From contig CAYMLG010000005.1 in assembly GCA_964391195.1 (NCBI GenBank), positions 62,001 to 126,000 on the forward strand: a DNA stretch of 64,000 bases. The letters are read 5' to 3'. The first letter of the stretch is position 1. Every line of letters begins with the position of its first letter. The notes under the pieces were generated by a model that was not told where the DNA came from, ran no database searches, and saw only the letters and a program-made list of their open reading frames with translations. The position numbers were made by a program, and so were the translations under genes. Source of the stretch: JAAYXE01 sp964391195. GTDB lineage: Bacteria > Chloroflexota > Anaerolineae > Anaerolineales > UBA4823. This document shows, in pieces, positions 24,928-35,076 of the stretch.

Positions 24928-27690
24928 ATGGCTACGATTTTTATCGACAACCAACCCTATGAGGTTGAAGACGGACAAAACCTGCTCCAGGCCTGCCTGT
25001 CACTCGGGTTCGAACTGCCCTATTTCTGCTGGCACCCGGCCTTGGGATCGGTGGGAGCCTGCCGCCAGTGCGCTATCAAACAGTTCAAGGATGATAAAGA
25101 TGCGCGTGGCAAGATCGTCATGGCCTGTATGACGCCGGCCGCCGAGGGAACGCGCCTCTCGATTGACGACCCCGAGGCGAGAGAGTTCCGCGCCAGCGTT
25201 ATCGAATGGTTGATGGTGAACCATCCCCATGACTGTCCTGTGTGTGACGAAGGCGGCGAGTGCCATCTTCAGGATATGACCGTCATAACCGGCCATAATT
25301 ACCGGCGATACCGCTTCAAGAAGCGGACCTATCGTAACCAGGATTTAGGCCCGTTTATTAACCACGAAATGAATCGCTGCATCCAATGTTATCGCTGCGT
25401 GCGCTTCTACCGCGACCTGGCTGGCGGCCGCGACTTCGATGTTTTCGCCACCCATGATCACGTTTATTTTGGCCGATACCAGGACGGTCCGCTTGAGAAC
25501 GAATTCAGCGGTAACCTGGTAGAGATATGCCCAACCGGGGTTTTCACCGATAAAACCCTGAAGAAAGATTACACCCGCAAGTGGGATTTGCAGACAGCCC
25601 CCTCGGTGTGTACTTCATGCGGACTGGGCTGCAACACTCTTCCTGGCGAGCGTTATGGGCAGTTGCGCCGGGTTCGCAACCGGTATAACGGGGAAGTGAA
25701 CGGATACTTCCTATGCGACCGGGGGCGCTTTGGATACGAGTTCGTGAACAGCGAACGGCGAATCCATCAGCCGGTGATCAGGCCGGCCGGGCAGACCTAT
25801 GATGCCGGCCGGTCGCCGGCCAGGAATGCAACCAGGGAAGAGGCGCTTCGCTATCTGTCGGACCTGATGAAAGGGGGTGCAAAGGTGATCGGGATTGGCT
25901 CGCCGCGTGCTTCCCTGGAAGCCAATTTTGCGCTGCGTACTCTGGCGGGGCCCGAGAATTTCTACCTGGGAATCCCCGAAAAAGAGTTGGGCCTGAACGC
26001 CCGCATCCTGGACATCCTTCAGAACGGTCCGGCGCGCTCCCCATCATTGCAAGATGCGGCGCAGGCCGATGCTGTTCTGGTGCTGGGTGAGGATGTGACC
26101 AACTTCGCGCCCATGTTGGCGATGTCACTGCGCCAGGCGGTGCTCCGTTCGCCAATGAAACTTGCCGAGAGCCTGAATATCCCCGAATGGCAGGACGCTG
26201 GCGTCCGTGAGGTGATCCAGGAGGAGAAAGGGCCGCTGTACATTGCATCGCTGGCAAGCACCCGGCTCGACGATGTGGCTACCCGGACCTACCACGGCGC
26301 GCCGGATGATATCGCCCGTCTGGGTTTCGCCATCGCACACGAACTGGATGCCGGCGCTCCGCAGCCGGAGGACCTGCCTGAAGAAGTGCGAAGCCTGGCC
26401 GCCGAGATCGCTCAGGCGTTAAAACAAGCCGAGCGGCCCTTGATCCTTTCCGGCACCGGCTGTGGGAGTGAGTCAGTGATCCAGGCGGCCGCTAACGTCG
26501 CCTGGGCCTTGTGCGCCAATGGCCATCCGGCGGAGCTCAGCTTCTGCACAGCAGCGTGCAACAGTCTTGGTCTGGCATTGGTAGGCGGCGGCAGCCTGGA
26601 GGCGGTCTTCCAATTCCTGCAGGAAGACGGGGAAAAGATTGTGATCGTGCTGGAAAACGACCTTTATCGTCAGGCGGGGACGCCGTTTGTTGAGGCCTTG
26701 CTGAATGAAGCCCAACACCTGATCGTCATTGATCACCTGGAGAACGCCACCACAACGTGGGCTGAAATCGTACTGCCCGCCGCCACATTCGCCGAGGGAG
26801 ACGGCACCCTGGTGAACAACGAAGGGAGGGCGCAGCGTTTCTACCAGGTCTTCCCGCCCGGCGGCGAGGTCCAGGAGAGCTGGCGCTGGTTGCGCGATAT
26901 CATCGCTGTCTCTGGGGAGGGCGCAGCCGGAGCCTGGTCGAACCTGGACGATATCTCCGCTGCCTTAGCGGAAGCGCTGCCTGTATTCCGGCCGGTCCTG
27001 GAGATCGCGCCGCCGGCCAGTTTCCGTATCGTGGGGCAGAAGATCCCTCGCCAGCCGGCTCGCTACAGCGGTCGCACGTCGATGAACGCCCAAATCAGCG
27101 TGCATGAGCCCAAGCCGCCGGACGATCCGGACACCCCCCTCGCCTTTTCGATGGAGGGATATACGGGCCAGCCACCTGCAGCGCTCATCCCCCGTTTTTG
27201 GGCCCCCGGCTGGAATTCTGTGCAGTCCCTGAACAAGTTCCAAGATGAGGTGGGCGGGGCACTGCGCGGCGGCGACCCTGGACGGCGTCTGATCGAACCC
27301 GCCCAGCATAAGCGGCCAACCTATTTCAACCAGATCCCCGGCGCTTTCGAGCAGCAGGCGGGCAAATGGCTGATAGCCCCTTTGTATCACATTTTCGGTT
27401 CCGAAGAACTCAGCATTCTGACCCCCGGTATCGCTGAACGGGCGCCTCGACCCTATGTGGGCTTGAACCCGGAAGACGCCTCATCCCTGGATGTGCGCGA
27501 GGGTGAAACAGTCAGCTTGCCGTTAGAAGGGGAGGAATGGCGCCTTCCTGTCCGGCTGCTGCCCGGCCTGCCGGAGGGGGTGGCGGGGCTGCCAGCCGGT
27601 CTTCCCGGTCTCGAGGGCCTCAGCCTACCCGCCTGGAGCAGGTTGAAGGTAAGTGAAGGTGCGGCTTCAAAGCACCGGGAGGCTCCGTAA
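24928..27690 (+). CDS. nuoG: NADH-quinone oxidoreductase subunit G
   Basis: 75-kDa subunit, the largest of the peripheral arm; 920 aa. N-terminal [2Fe-2S] ferredoxin (FCWHPALGSVGACRQC, MACMTPA), the His-Cys cluster motif HPHDCPVCDEGGECHLQDM, a [4Fe-4S] domain (RCIQCYRCVRFYRD, EICPTGV) and the CTSCGLGCN motif that opens the molybdopterin-oxidoreductase-like domain. The C-terminal 400 residues are weakly conserved and proline-rich. No molybdenum is expected in this subunit. Stop overlaps nuoH start. Confidence 0.94.
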   Translation: MATIFIDNQPYEVEDGQNLLQACLSLGFELPYFCWHPALGSVGACRQCAIKQFKDDKDARGKIVMACMTPAAEGTRLSIDDPEAREFRASVIEWLMVNHPHDCPVCDEGGECHLQDMTVITGHNYRRYRFKKRTYRNQDLGPFINHEMNRCIQCYRCVRFYRDLAGGRDFDVFATHDHVYFGRYQDGPLENEFSGNLVEICPTGVFTDKTLKKDYTRKWDLQTAPSVCTSCGLGCNTLPGERYGQLRRVRNRYNGEVNGYFLCDRGRFGYEFVNSERRIHQPVIRPAGQTYDAGRSPARNATREEALRYLSDLMKGGAKVIGIGSPRASLEANFALRTLAGPENFYLGIPEKELGLNARILDILQNGPARSPSLQDAAQADAVLVLGEDVTNFAPMLAMSLRQAVLRSPMKLAESLNIPEWQDAGVREVIQEEKGPLYIASLASTRLDDVATRTYHGAPDDIARLGFAIAHELDAGAPQPEDLPEEVRSLAAEIAQALKQAERPLILSGTGCGSESVIQAAANVAWALCANGHPAELSFCTAACNSLGLALVGGGSLEAVFQFLQEDGEKIVIVLENDLYRQAGTPFVEALLNEAQHLIVIDHLENATTTWAEIVLPAATFAEGDGTLVNNEGRAQRFYQVFPPGGEVQESWRWLRDIIAVSGEGAAGAWSNLDDISAALAEALPVFRPVLEIAPPASFRIVGQKIPRQPARYSGRTSMNAQISVHEPKPPDDPDTPLAFSMEGYTGQPPAALIPRFWAPGWNSVQSLNKFQDEVGGALRGGDPGRRLIEPAQHKRPTYFNQIPGAFEQQAGKWLIAPLYHIFGSEELSILTPGIAERAPRPYVGLNPEDASSLDVREGETVSLPLEGEEWRLPVRLLPGLPEGVAGLPAGLPGLEGLSLPAWSRLKVSEGAASKHREAP

Positions 27691-28634
27691 TGGGCTCTAT
27701 TCTGTTCATTCTGATCTTGCTGGTTGTTCTGATGTCGGTCAGCGCCGGCTTGATCTGGCTGGAGCGCCGCCTGCTCGCCCTGTGGCAGGACCGTTATGGC
27801 CCCAACCGGGTGGGACCTTTTGGCTTGCTGCAAGTCCTGGCGGATATCATCAAGATCTTCACCAAAGAGGACTGGATACCGCCATTTGCCGATAAAGCCG
27901 TATTCGTAATTGCCCCTGCGATCATCCTGGTGACTGTGCTGATGTCTTTCGCCATTATCCCCTTTGCCCCCGGCCTGCAGGTGATCAATCCGAATATCGG
28001 CCTGCTCTTCTTCCTGGCGATGTCTTCGTTGGGGGTTTACGGCGTTGTGCTGGCCGGTTGGTCTTCGGATAGCAAATACGCACTGTTAGGCAGCCTGCGA
28101 GCAGCGGCTCAAATGTTGAGCTATGAAGTATTTATGGGGCTGTCGCTGATGGGTGTTGTGCTCCTGGCGGGTTCATTCAACCTGGTCCGGATCGTCAAAG
28201 CCCAGCAAAACTTGTGGTTTTTCGTCCCCCAGATCCTGGGATTCATCATCTTCCTGATCGCCGGGGTTGCAGAAACGCGCCGGCTGCCCTTCGATCTGCC
28301 CGAGTCTGAGAACGGCCTGGTGGCCGGATTCCACACTGAATACTCGGGAATGAAGTTTGGCATGTTCTTCGTTGGGGAATACCTGGGAATCACGCTGATC
28401 GCCGCCATGATCGTAACCCTGTTTTTCGGAGGCTGGCTGGGGCCGGCATTGCTGCCGCCGTTCGTATGGTTCATCCTGAAGACCTTTGTCATCATTTGCT
28501 TCTTCATCCTGCTGCGGGCCGCGCTGCCGCGCCCGCGTCCCGACCAGCTTATGTCGTTCGGTTGGAAAGTGATGCTGCCCCTGGCGCTCCTGAACCTGGT
28601 GGTAACCGGAGGGATCCTGCTGGCAGCCGGCTGA
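27690..28634 (+). CDS. nuoH: NADH-quinone oxidoreductase subunit H
   Basis: Membrane subunit at the junction of the arms, forming part of the quinone entry path. 314 aa, about eight helices. Motifs: LIWLERRLLALWQDRYGPNR split as WLERRLLALWQDR and GPNRVGPFGLLQ, RRLPFDLPESENGLVAGFH and EYSGMKFGMFFVGEY. Starts one base inside the nuoG stop. Confidence 0.95.
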   Translation: MGSILFILILLVVLMSVSAGLIWLERRLLALWQDRYGPNRVGPFGLLQVLADIIKIFTKEDWIPPFADKAVFVIAPAIILVTVLMSFAIIPFAPGLQVINPNIGLLFFLAMSSLGVYGVVLAGWSSDSKYALLGSLRAAAQMLSYEVFMGLSLMGVVLLAGSFNLVRIVKAQQNLWFFVPQILGFIIFLIAGVAETRRLPFDLPESENGLVAGFHTEYSGMKFGMFFVGEYLGITLIAAMIVTLFFGGWLGPALLPPFVWFILKTFVIICFFILLRAALPRPRPDQLMSFGWKVMLPLALLNLVVTGGILLAAG

Positions 28635-28709
28635 GTGATGGATCATGGTCAAAGGATGCAGGCAGGGGGCGATATGGAACAGGTCTTGGTTTGAGGGGGA
28701 GGGAAAAAC

Positions 28710-29225
28710 ATGATTAGTGTGCTGAGAAGTTTATGGGATGTGTTTACACACATGTTCCGGAAGCGAGCGACGGTCCAGTATCCGGAACAGAAAGATTATC
28801 TACCGCCGCGCTGGCGAGGCAGGATTGTGCTGACCCGAGATCCCGACGGCGGTGAACGCTGCGTGGGCTGTTATCTTTGCGCGGCCGCCTGTCCGGTGGA
28901 TTGTATTTCGCTGCAGGCGGCAGAAGACGAAACCGGCAGGCGCTATCCTGAGTTCTTCCGCATCAACTTCTCGCGCTGTATTTTCTGTGGTTTCTGTGAG
29001 GAGGCCTGCCCCACCTACGCCATTCAATTGACGCCTGATTTTGAGATGGGCGAATATTACCGGGAAAACCTCATATATGAGAAGGAAGACCTGTTGATCG
29101 ATGGCCCCGGAAAATACCCTGGCTACAATTACTACCGGGTGGCTGGGTTGGCAATCGGCGGAAAAGACAAGGGAGAAGCGGAAAACGAAAAGCCGCCCGT
29201 AGACCTGCACAGCCTGTTGCCCTGA
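28710..29225 (+). CDS. nuoI: NADH-quinone oxidoreductase subunit I
   Basis: Subunit with two [4Fe-4S] clusters that pass electrons to N2. 171 aa. Both ferredoxin motifs are complete: CVGCYLCAAACPVDC and CIFCGFCEEACPTYA. GAGGGGGAGGG precedes the ATG. A 75-base spacer separates it from nuoH. Confidence 0.96.
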   Translation: MISVLRSLWDVFTHMFRKRATVQYPEQKDYLPPRWRGRIVLTRDPDGGERCVGCYLCAAACPVDCISLQAAEDETGRRYPEFFRINFSRCIFCGFCEEACPTYAIQLTPDFEMGEYYRENLIYEKEDLLIDGPGKYPGYNYYRVAGLAIGGKDKGEAENEKPPVDLHSLLP

Positions 29226-29257
29226 AACGAATGCTCATGCTACGGATCGGATGAAGG

Positions 29258-29887
29258 ATGAACGGAATGAATGCGATATTTTACATAACGGCGGCTGTTG
29301 CTATTCTGTCTACCCTCCTGGTGATCACCCGGCTGAACGCCATGCATGCACTACTCTACCTGATCGTATCTCTGCTCGCGGTGGCGCTGATGTTCTTCAC
29401 TCTTGGCGCACCCTTTGCCGGAGTGCTGGAGATCATCGTCTACGCCGGGGCGATCATGGTCCTGTTCCTCTTCGCGATTATGCTGCTCAACCTGGGCCCC
29501 CAATCCGTCGCTCAGGAAAGCCGCTGGCTGAACCGGCGTATGTGGGTAGGCCCAGCCGTTCTGGCGCTGATCCTGTTTGTCGAGCAGATGTATGTGTTCA
29601 CTCGGATGTCCGCGCCGGCGACCGGGCTGCGCTCTATCCAGCCTGTCCAGGTTGGGGCTGCTTTGTTTGGGCCGTACCTTCTGGCCGTGGAACTGGCCTC
29701 GATGCTGCTCCTGGCCGGTGTGGTGGGAGCGTATCACCTGGGCCGGCGGGAAGTTACCGGGCGGCAGTTCGCGAGAGAGACGTTCGCAGTCCGGAGCGCA
29801 GGGAGAGAAACCGTGCAGTCTTTTCAAGTCCCTGAAGAAGCAGATCCAACGAGGGTACAGGAAAAGGTGAGTGAAGGAAGGAACTGA
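29258..29887 (+). CDS. nuoJ: NADH-quinone oxidoreductase subunit J
   Basis: Membrane subunit, 209 aa with about five helices (LLYLIVSLLAVALMFF, EIIVYAGAIMVLFLFAIML). The latter motif is a conserved feature of NuoJ. The second ATG at 29267 has better-spaced AAGGA and could be the real start. The C-terminal tail is hydrophilic and longer than usual. Stop overlaps nuoK start. Confidence 0.94.
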   Translation: MNGMNAIFYITAAVAILSTLLVITRLNAMHALLYLIVSLLAVALMFFTLGAPFAGVLEIIVYAGAIMVLFLFAIMLLNLGPQSVAQESRWLNRRMWVGPAVLALILFVEQMYVFTRMSAPATGLRSIQPVQVGAALFGPYLLAVELASMLLLAGVVGAYHLGRREVTGRQFARETFAVRSAGRETVQSFQVPEEADPTRVQEKVSEGRN

Positions 29888-30195
29888 TGGCGACGATACC
29901 TCTGGAACACGGGTTATTGGTAGCCGGGACGCTCTTCATCCTCGGGTTGGTAGGGGTCCTGGTAAGGCGAGATATATTGTTCATCCTGCTGTCCGTTGAG
30001 GTGATGCTGAACGCGGCCGGGCTTGCCTTTGTAACTGCCGGGTCGCGCTGGGGCAGTCCGGACGGGCAGGTGATGTTCATTTTGATCCTATCCATGGCGG
30101 CCACAGAGGTGTCGGTTGGCCTGGCCCTGGTCCTGCAGCTCTACCGCCATTTCCACACGTTGGATACCGATACCGCCAGCCGTATGCGAGGCTGA
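29887..30195 (+). CDS. nuoK: NADH-quinone oxidoreductase subunit K
   Basis: Small three-helix antiporter-related subunit, 102 aa, standard length. FILLSVEVMLNAAGLAFV carries the conserved glutamate of helix 2, and AATEVSVGLALVLQLYR carries that of helix 3; both are needed for proton pumping in the family. Confidence 0.96.
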   Translation: MATIPLEHGLLVAGTLFILGLVGVLVRRDILFILLSVEVMLNAAGLAFVTAGSRWGSPDGQVMFILILSMAATEVSVGLALVLQLYRHFHTLDTDTASRMRG

Positions 30196-30196
30196 T

Positions 30197-32065
30197 ATGC
30201 TCGAGTGGTTGTGGCTCATCCCTGCTCTGCCCTATGCCGGTTTCCTGGCGCTGGCGCTGTCCGGCTCGCGATTGACCCGAAAAGCGGTCGCCGTGATAGG
30301 CGTCGGAACAATCGGCCTTTCGGGGTTCATTACCCTGCTTGCCGGCGCCGACTTCCTCAACGGTCCGCTTGATGGACATGCCTATACCCAGGTCCTCTGG
30401 ACCTGGATGCGGGTGGAAGGTTTCGAGCCGCATATTGCTTTCTACCTGGATGGGCTCTCGCTAACCATGGTCCTGGTCATCACAATTGTCGGCTTCTTCA
30501 TTCACCTGTATTCGGTTGAATTCATGCGCGACAGGGAAGGCTACAGCCGCTTTTTCGCTTACATGAATCTGTTCGTCGGCTCCATGCTGGTACTGGTGTT
30601 GGCCGATAACCTGCTGCTGCTCTACCTGGGTTGGGAAGGTGTAGGGCTGTGCAGTTACCTGCTGATCGGTTTCTGGTATAAAGACCCGGCCAATGGGCGG
30701 GCCGCGCGTAAGGCGTTCGTCGTCACCCGCGTAGGTGATACTGCACTGGCGATCGGCCTGTTCTTGATCCTCAACCGCCTGGGCACGCTGCGAATCCAGG
30801 CGGTTGCACAGCGGGCTTCAGTTCTATGGCCAGTGGGCTCGAGTGTTGCGGTTGCGGCTGCGGCCCTGCTGCTGGCAGGCGCGTTGGGCAAATCAGCCCA
30901 ACTGCCCTTGCAAACCTGGCTGCCAGACGCCATGGTTGGTCCTACGCCGGTGAGCGCTTTGATCCATGCTGCGACGATGGTTACGGCAGGGGTTTATCTC
31001 ATCGCCCGTACTCACATCCTGTTTGCACTGGCGCCATCCATCGAACTGGCCATCGCTGTGATTGGCGCGGCGACCCTGCTTCTGGCGGGGTTCAGCGCGC
31101 TGGTCCAAACGGATATCAAGCGTGTCCTGGCTTATTCAACGATCAGCCAGGTCGGTTATATGTTCCTGGCTTTAGGCGTGGGCGCCTGGGCAGCGGCAAT
31201 CTTCCATTTCTTCACCCACGCCTTCTTTAAGTCGCTGCTTTTCCTGGGGGCCGGGGTAGTGATTCAGGCCCTACACGAAGAGCATAACCTGTTCAAGATG
31301 GGTGGCTTGCGAAGGCAGCTCCCACTGGTTTTCTGGACGTTCCTGGCGGGTGCTGCCTCGCTGGCTGCCTTGCCATTAATTACCGCGGGTTACTACAGCA
31401 AGGATTTGATCCTGGAACAGGCCTGGTCCTCCGCAGGCGGCAGCCCCTGGCTATGGGCGGCTGGAATTGCCGGCGCCCTGCTGACCTCGCTGTATGCTTT
31501 CCGCATGGTCTTCCTGGTTTTCTTCGGAGAGGCGAGAGGACAGGCTGCCCGTTTGCCTGGATCAAATATTCAAATCCCGCTTGTGGTGCTGGCCGCCTTC
31601 TCGCTGGCGGCCGGTATTCTCCAGCCGGGCATTATGAGTTGGCTGCAACCTGATCTCCCACCCGTGCAAATTTCAGCCGGCAGGACAGGATCTGATCTGG
31701 CCCTTACTATGATCGCCGGGGCGGTCTCCCTGGCTGGGATCTTACTGGCCTATCTGATCTTCTTGCGCCGCCCGGAGCTCGCCGGGCGTATCGTTCAGAC
31801 GCCCCCAGGCGCCGCACTGCACCGTTTATGGTTCGCCGGTTGGGGTTTCGACTGGCTGTACGACCAGCTGTTCGTCCAGCCTTATGAGTGGCTCGCCCGC
31901 ACCAACCGCGATGACTTCGTGGACCTGGTTTACCGTGGGTTGGCCCGCATGTCCGAGGCGTTTCATTACAGTCTGAGCTGGACAGAGAACGGCCTGCTGC
32001 GCAGTTACGCCCTGGCCATCACGATCGGCGCAGTAATCCTCCTGGCAATGGTGATTTTCTTATGA
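30197..32065 (+). CDS. nuoL: NADH-quinone oxidoreductase subunit L
   Basis: Largest antiporter-like membrane subunit, 622 aa with the long lateral helix at the C-terminus. Conserved LLLLYLGWEGVGLCSYLLIG, KSAQLPLQTWLPDAMVGPTP, SALIHAATMVTAGVYLIAR and the lysine-containing VQTDIKRVLAYSTISQVGYM. The ATG at 30197, one base after the nuoK stop, is the start; an upstream ATG at 30116 lies within nuoK. Confidence 0.96.
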   Translation: MLEWLWLIPALPYAGFLALALSGSRLTRKAVAVIGVGTIGLSGFITLLAGADFLNGPLDGHAYTQVLWTWMRVEGFEPHIAFYLDGLSLTMVLVITIVGFFIHLYSVEFMRDREGYSRFFAYMNLFVGSMLVLVLADNLLLLYLGWEGVGLCSYLLIGFWYKDPANGRAARKAFVVTRVGDTALAIGLFLILNRLGTLRIQAVAQRASVLWPVGSSVAVAAAALLLAGALGKSAQLPLQTWLPDAMVGPTPVSALIHAATMVTAGVYLIARTHILFALAPSIELAIAVIGAATLLLAGFSALVQTDIKRVLAYSTISQVGYMFLALGVGAWAAAIFHFFTHAFFKSLLFLGAGVVIQALHEEHNLFKMGGLRRQLPLVFWTFLAGAASLAALPLITAGYYSKDLILEQAWSSAGGSPWLWAAGIAGALLTSLYAFRMVFLVFFGEARGQAARLPGSNIQIPLVVLAAFSLAAGILQPGIMSWLQPDLPPVQISAGRTGSDLALTMIAGAVSLAGILLAYLIFLRRPELAGRIVQTPPGAALHRLWFAGWGFDWLYDQLFVQPYEWLARTNRDDFVDLVYRGLARMSEAFHYSLSWTENGLLRSYALAITIGAVILLAMVIFL

Positions 32066-33606
32066 CCCTGATTATTCTGATCCTGATCCCCATCTTGGGC
32101 GGCCTGCTGGGCTGGCTGGCAAGCCGCCGGGATCCAGGCTGGTCCCGCTGGATCTCGCTGATCGCCATGGCCGTGAACCTGGGATTGTCGCTGTCTATAT
32201 GGCTCCGAGGAGCCGGCCTATCTGCCCACGCGCCATGGCTGGCAGAATTTAACCGACCCTGGATCCCTCAGTTCGGCATTGGTTTCCATCTGGGTTTAGA
32301 CGGCCTGAGCCTGCTGCTCGTCTTGCTGACAAATCTACTGGGGCTGATCGCTGTGGCAGCTTCCTGGAACGAGATCCAGGAGCGAGTGGGTTTCTTTCAT
32401 TTCAACCTGATGTGGGTTTTATCTGGCATCCTCGGCGTTTTCCTGGCGTTGGACCTATTCCTGTTCTATTTCTTCTGGGAATTGATGCTCGTGCCGATGT
32501 ACTTTTTGATCGCCTTGTGGGGGCATGAAAAGCGGTTGTATGCGGCGGTGAAGTTCTTCCTCTTCACTCAACTCAGCGGTCTGCTGATGCTGGTTGCGAT
32601 CCTGGGCCTTTATTTCATTCACGGCCGGTCAACCGGGACCTATACCTTCGATTATTCGCAGCTCCTGGGCACGGACCTGCCCTTCTCTGCCGCGATCTGG
32701 CTGATGCTGGGTTTCTGGATTGCTTTCGTGGTGAAACTGCCCGCGGTGCCTTTCCACACCTGGCTGCCGGACGCGCATACCGAAGCGCCTACAGCAGGCA
32801 GCATTATCCTGGCCGGCCTGATGTTGAAAACAGGCGCGTATGGGCTGCTGCGTCTGGTGATACCGCTCTTCCCTGAGGCGGCTCAGACATTTGCCCCTAT
32901 CGCCATGATCCTGGGGGTTGCCGGAATCCTGTACGGTGCGCTCCTGGCGTTTGGGCAGGGCGACCTGAAGCGTCTGATCGCTTTCACAAGCATCAGCCAT
33001 ATGGGGTTCGTGCTGCTGGGCATCTTCAGTGGGGACCGGTTGGCCATGCAGGGCGCCGTGGTACAGATCCTTTCTCACGGGATCAGCACCGGCGCCCTCT
33101 TTGCGCTGGCGGGCGCACTGCAAGAACGCATTCACACGCGTGACCTGCGCCGGATGGGAGGTCTATGGCCGGCCGTGCCGCGTATGGGTGGGATGGCTTT
33201 GATCTTCGCCCTGGCCTCTCTAGGGCTGCCTGGACTGGGCAACTTCGTCGGCGAGTTCCTGGTTTTAGCAGGGGTATTCCAGGTAAATCCGCTGCTGGCG
33301 ATCCTGGCCGCCCTGGGTTTGATCTCCTCAACCATCTATTCTTTGTGGATGATCCAGCGCGTTTTCCATGGCCCAAACCAGGCAGGCTGGGAGCTCCCCG
33401 ACCTGAATCCCCGGGAGATGGCTATGCTGGCAGCCCTCGTCGCGGCTATCGTGTGGTTGGGTATTTACCCGCAGCCTGTTCTGGATGCTGCCCGCCAGAC
33501 CTTCGATAACCAGCAAACCACCTCCGGCCAGATCGAGCCTGCCCTCCGCCGTCTTGCTCCAACCGGTGAGGGTCATTTCTATTGGGGGTCGCATGAACCT
33601 GAGTGA
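32062..33606 (+). CDS. nuoM: NADH-quinone oxidoreductase subunit M
   Basis: Antiporter-like proton-pumping subunit, 514 aa. Motifs: FFWELMLVPMYFLIALWG with the key glutamate, KLPAVPFHTWLPDAHTEAPT, GSIILAGLMLKTGAYGLLR and GQGDLKRLIAFTSISHMGF. ATGA overlap with nuoL. Confidence 0.96.
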   Translation: MTLIILILIPILGGLLGWLASRRDPGWSRWISLIAMAVNLGLSLSIWLRGAGLSAHAPWLAEFNRPWIPQFGIGFHLGLDGLSLLLVLLTNLLGLIAVAASWNEIQERVGFFHFNLMWVLSGILGVFLALDLFLFYFFWELMLVPMYFLIALWGHEKRLYAAVKFFLFTQLSGLLMLVAILGLYFIHGRSTGTYTFDYSQLLGTDLPFSAAIWLMLGFWIAFVVKLPAVPFHTWLPDAHTEAPTAGSIILAGLMLKTGAYGLLRLVIPLFPEAAQTFAPIAMILGVAGILYGALLAFGQGDLKRLIAFTSISHMGFVLLGIFSGDRLAMQGAVVQILSHGISTGALFALAGALQERIHTRDLRRMGGLWPAVPRMGGMALIFALASLGLPGLGNFVGEFLVLAGVFQVNPLLAILAALGLISSTIYSLWMIQRVFHGPNQAGWELPDLNPREMAMLAALVAAIVWLGIYPQPVLDAARQTFDNQQTTSGQIEPALRRLAPTGEGHFYWGSHEPE

Positions 33607-35038
33607 CCTGGCATCCCTGCTGCCCTTGATCGTGCTGGCTGCCGTCCCGATCGGCATCCTGCTGGTGATCGCGTTCTACCGCAGCCACCGTACTGCTGCG
33701 GCGATGGCGCTGGCGGGCCTGGCCATCGCCTTCCTGGCCCTCATGGCTCCGGCGGCCAACGGCTCGCGCCCGGTAACGGGGCTGCTGATCCTGGATCCGT
33801 TCGGGCTGCTCTACACCGGTTTTATTATTGCAGCCAGCTTTGTCGTAGCCTGTCTCTCGTACGGCTACCTGAAAAAGCGAGCCCGTAAACCGGAAGAGTT
33901 CTACGTCCTTTTGCTTCTGGCCGCGCTGGGCGCTTGTGTGCTGGCAACCAGCAGCCACTTTGCTTCCTTCTTCCTGGGATTGGAAATTCTCAGCATCTCA
34001 CTCTATATCCTGATCGCTTACACGCACACCAATCCGATCAGCATCGAGGGCGGGGTCAAATACCTGATCCTGGCGGCTGTTTCCACAGCCTTCCTGCTCT
34101 TCGGCATGGCATTGATCTACGCCGAAGCGGGGACGATGGATTTTTCTCGCCTGGCTTCTCTGCTCGAACCGCCTGTGATGGCGGATCACCCGCTGCTGCT
34201 GCCTGGGGTAGGACTGCTGCTAACCGGAATCGGCTTTAAACTGGCGTTGGTGCCGTTTCATCTGTGGACGCCTGATGTATATCAGGGAGCGCCGGCGCCG
34301 GTAACAGCTTTCCTGGCCACTGTGTCTAAAGGCAGCGTGTTTGCCCTGATGCTGCGATTCTTCCATCCGGTCGACCTTAACGCTGTCCCTTCGCTCTTCT
34401 GGATTTTTGCCTTACTTGCAATCACGTCTATGCTGGCCGGCAACCTGTTGGCCTTGCTGCAGTCGAATGTCAAGCGCATCCTGGCTTACTCGTCGATCGC
34501 GCACCTGGGTTACTTGCTGGTGGCTTTCCTGGCCGGTGGGGACCTGGCCGTCACAGCCGTCACCTTCTATTTTGCAGCCTATTTCGTGACCACCCTGGGG
34601 GCATTCGGCGTCATCTCCCTCATGTCTGCTCCCGAGCGAGAGGCGGAGCAGATCGAGGATTACCGTGGCCTGTTCTGGCGGCGGCCATGGATAGCCGGGG
34701 TCTTTACAGTGATGCTGCTTTCCCTGGCCGGTATTCCGCTGACCGCTGGGTTCACCGGTAAATTCTACCTGGCGGCAGCAGGCGTCGGTTCTGGTCTTGG
34801 ATGGCTGGTGATCATCCTGGCTGTAACCAGCGTCATCGGATTGTTCTACTACCTGCGCATCGTAATTGCTATGTTCGTTCCCGGGCCGGGCGAAATCGGA
34901 CTTCCTGCAGCCAGGTCTCCCCAAAGCCTGACAGGTAGCCTGGTCCTGGCAGCGCTCGTGGCGCTGCTGGTGTTCCTGGGCGTCTACCCAGCGCCGTTAA
35001 TTGATCTCATCCAATCGATTGCATCCAGCCTGACCTGA
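33593..35038 (+). CDS. nuoN: NADH-quinone oxidoreductase subunit N
   Basis: Antiporter-like subunit, 481 aa from ATG 33593, which lies within the last codons of nuoM and has GGGGG upstream. Conserved FFLGLEILSISLYILIAY, KLALVPFHLWTPDVYQGAP and LLQSNVKRILAYSSIAHLGY. Last gene of the operon; the order A-N matches the common bacterial arrangement apart from the C/D fusion. Confidence 0.96.
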   Translation: MNLSDLASLLPLIVLAAVPIGILLVIAFYRSHRTAAAMALAGLAIAFLALMAPAANGSRPVTGLLILDPFGLLYTGFIIAASFVVACLSYGYLKKRARKPEEFYVLLLLAALGACVLATSSHFASFFLGLEILSISLYILIAYTHTNPISIEGGVKYLILAAVSTAFLLFGMALIYAEAGTMDFSRLASLLEPPVMADHPLLLPGVGLLLTGIGFKLALVPFHLWTPDVYQGAPAPVTAFLATVSKGSVFALMLRFFHPVDLNAVPSLFWIFALLAITSMLAGNLLALLQSNVKRILAYSSIAHLGYLLVAFLAGGDLAVTAVTFYFAAYFVTTLGAFGVISLMSAPEREAEQIEDYRGLFWRRPWIAGVFTVMLLSLAGIPLTAGFTGKFYLAAAGVGSGLGWLVIILAVTSVIGLFYYLRIVIAMFVPGPGEIGLPAARSPQSLTGSLVLAALVALLVFLGVYPAPLIDLIQSIASSLT

Positions 35039-35076
35039 GAGGCGGTAGTATCTATCTCATACAGAGGCTTCACAAA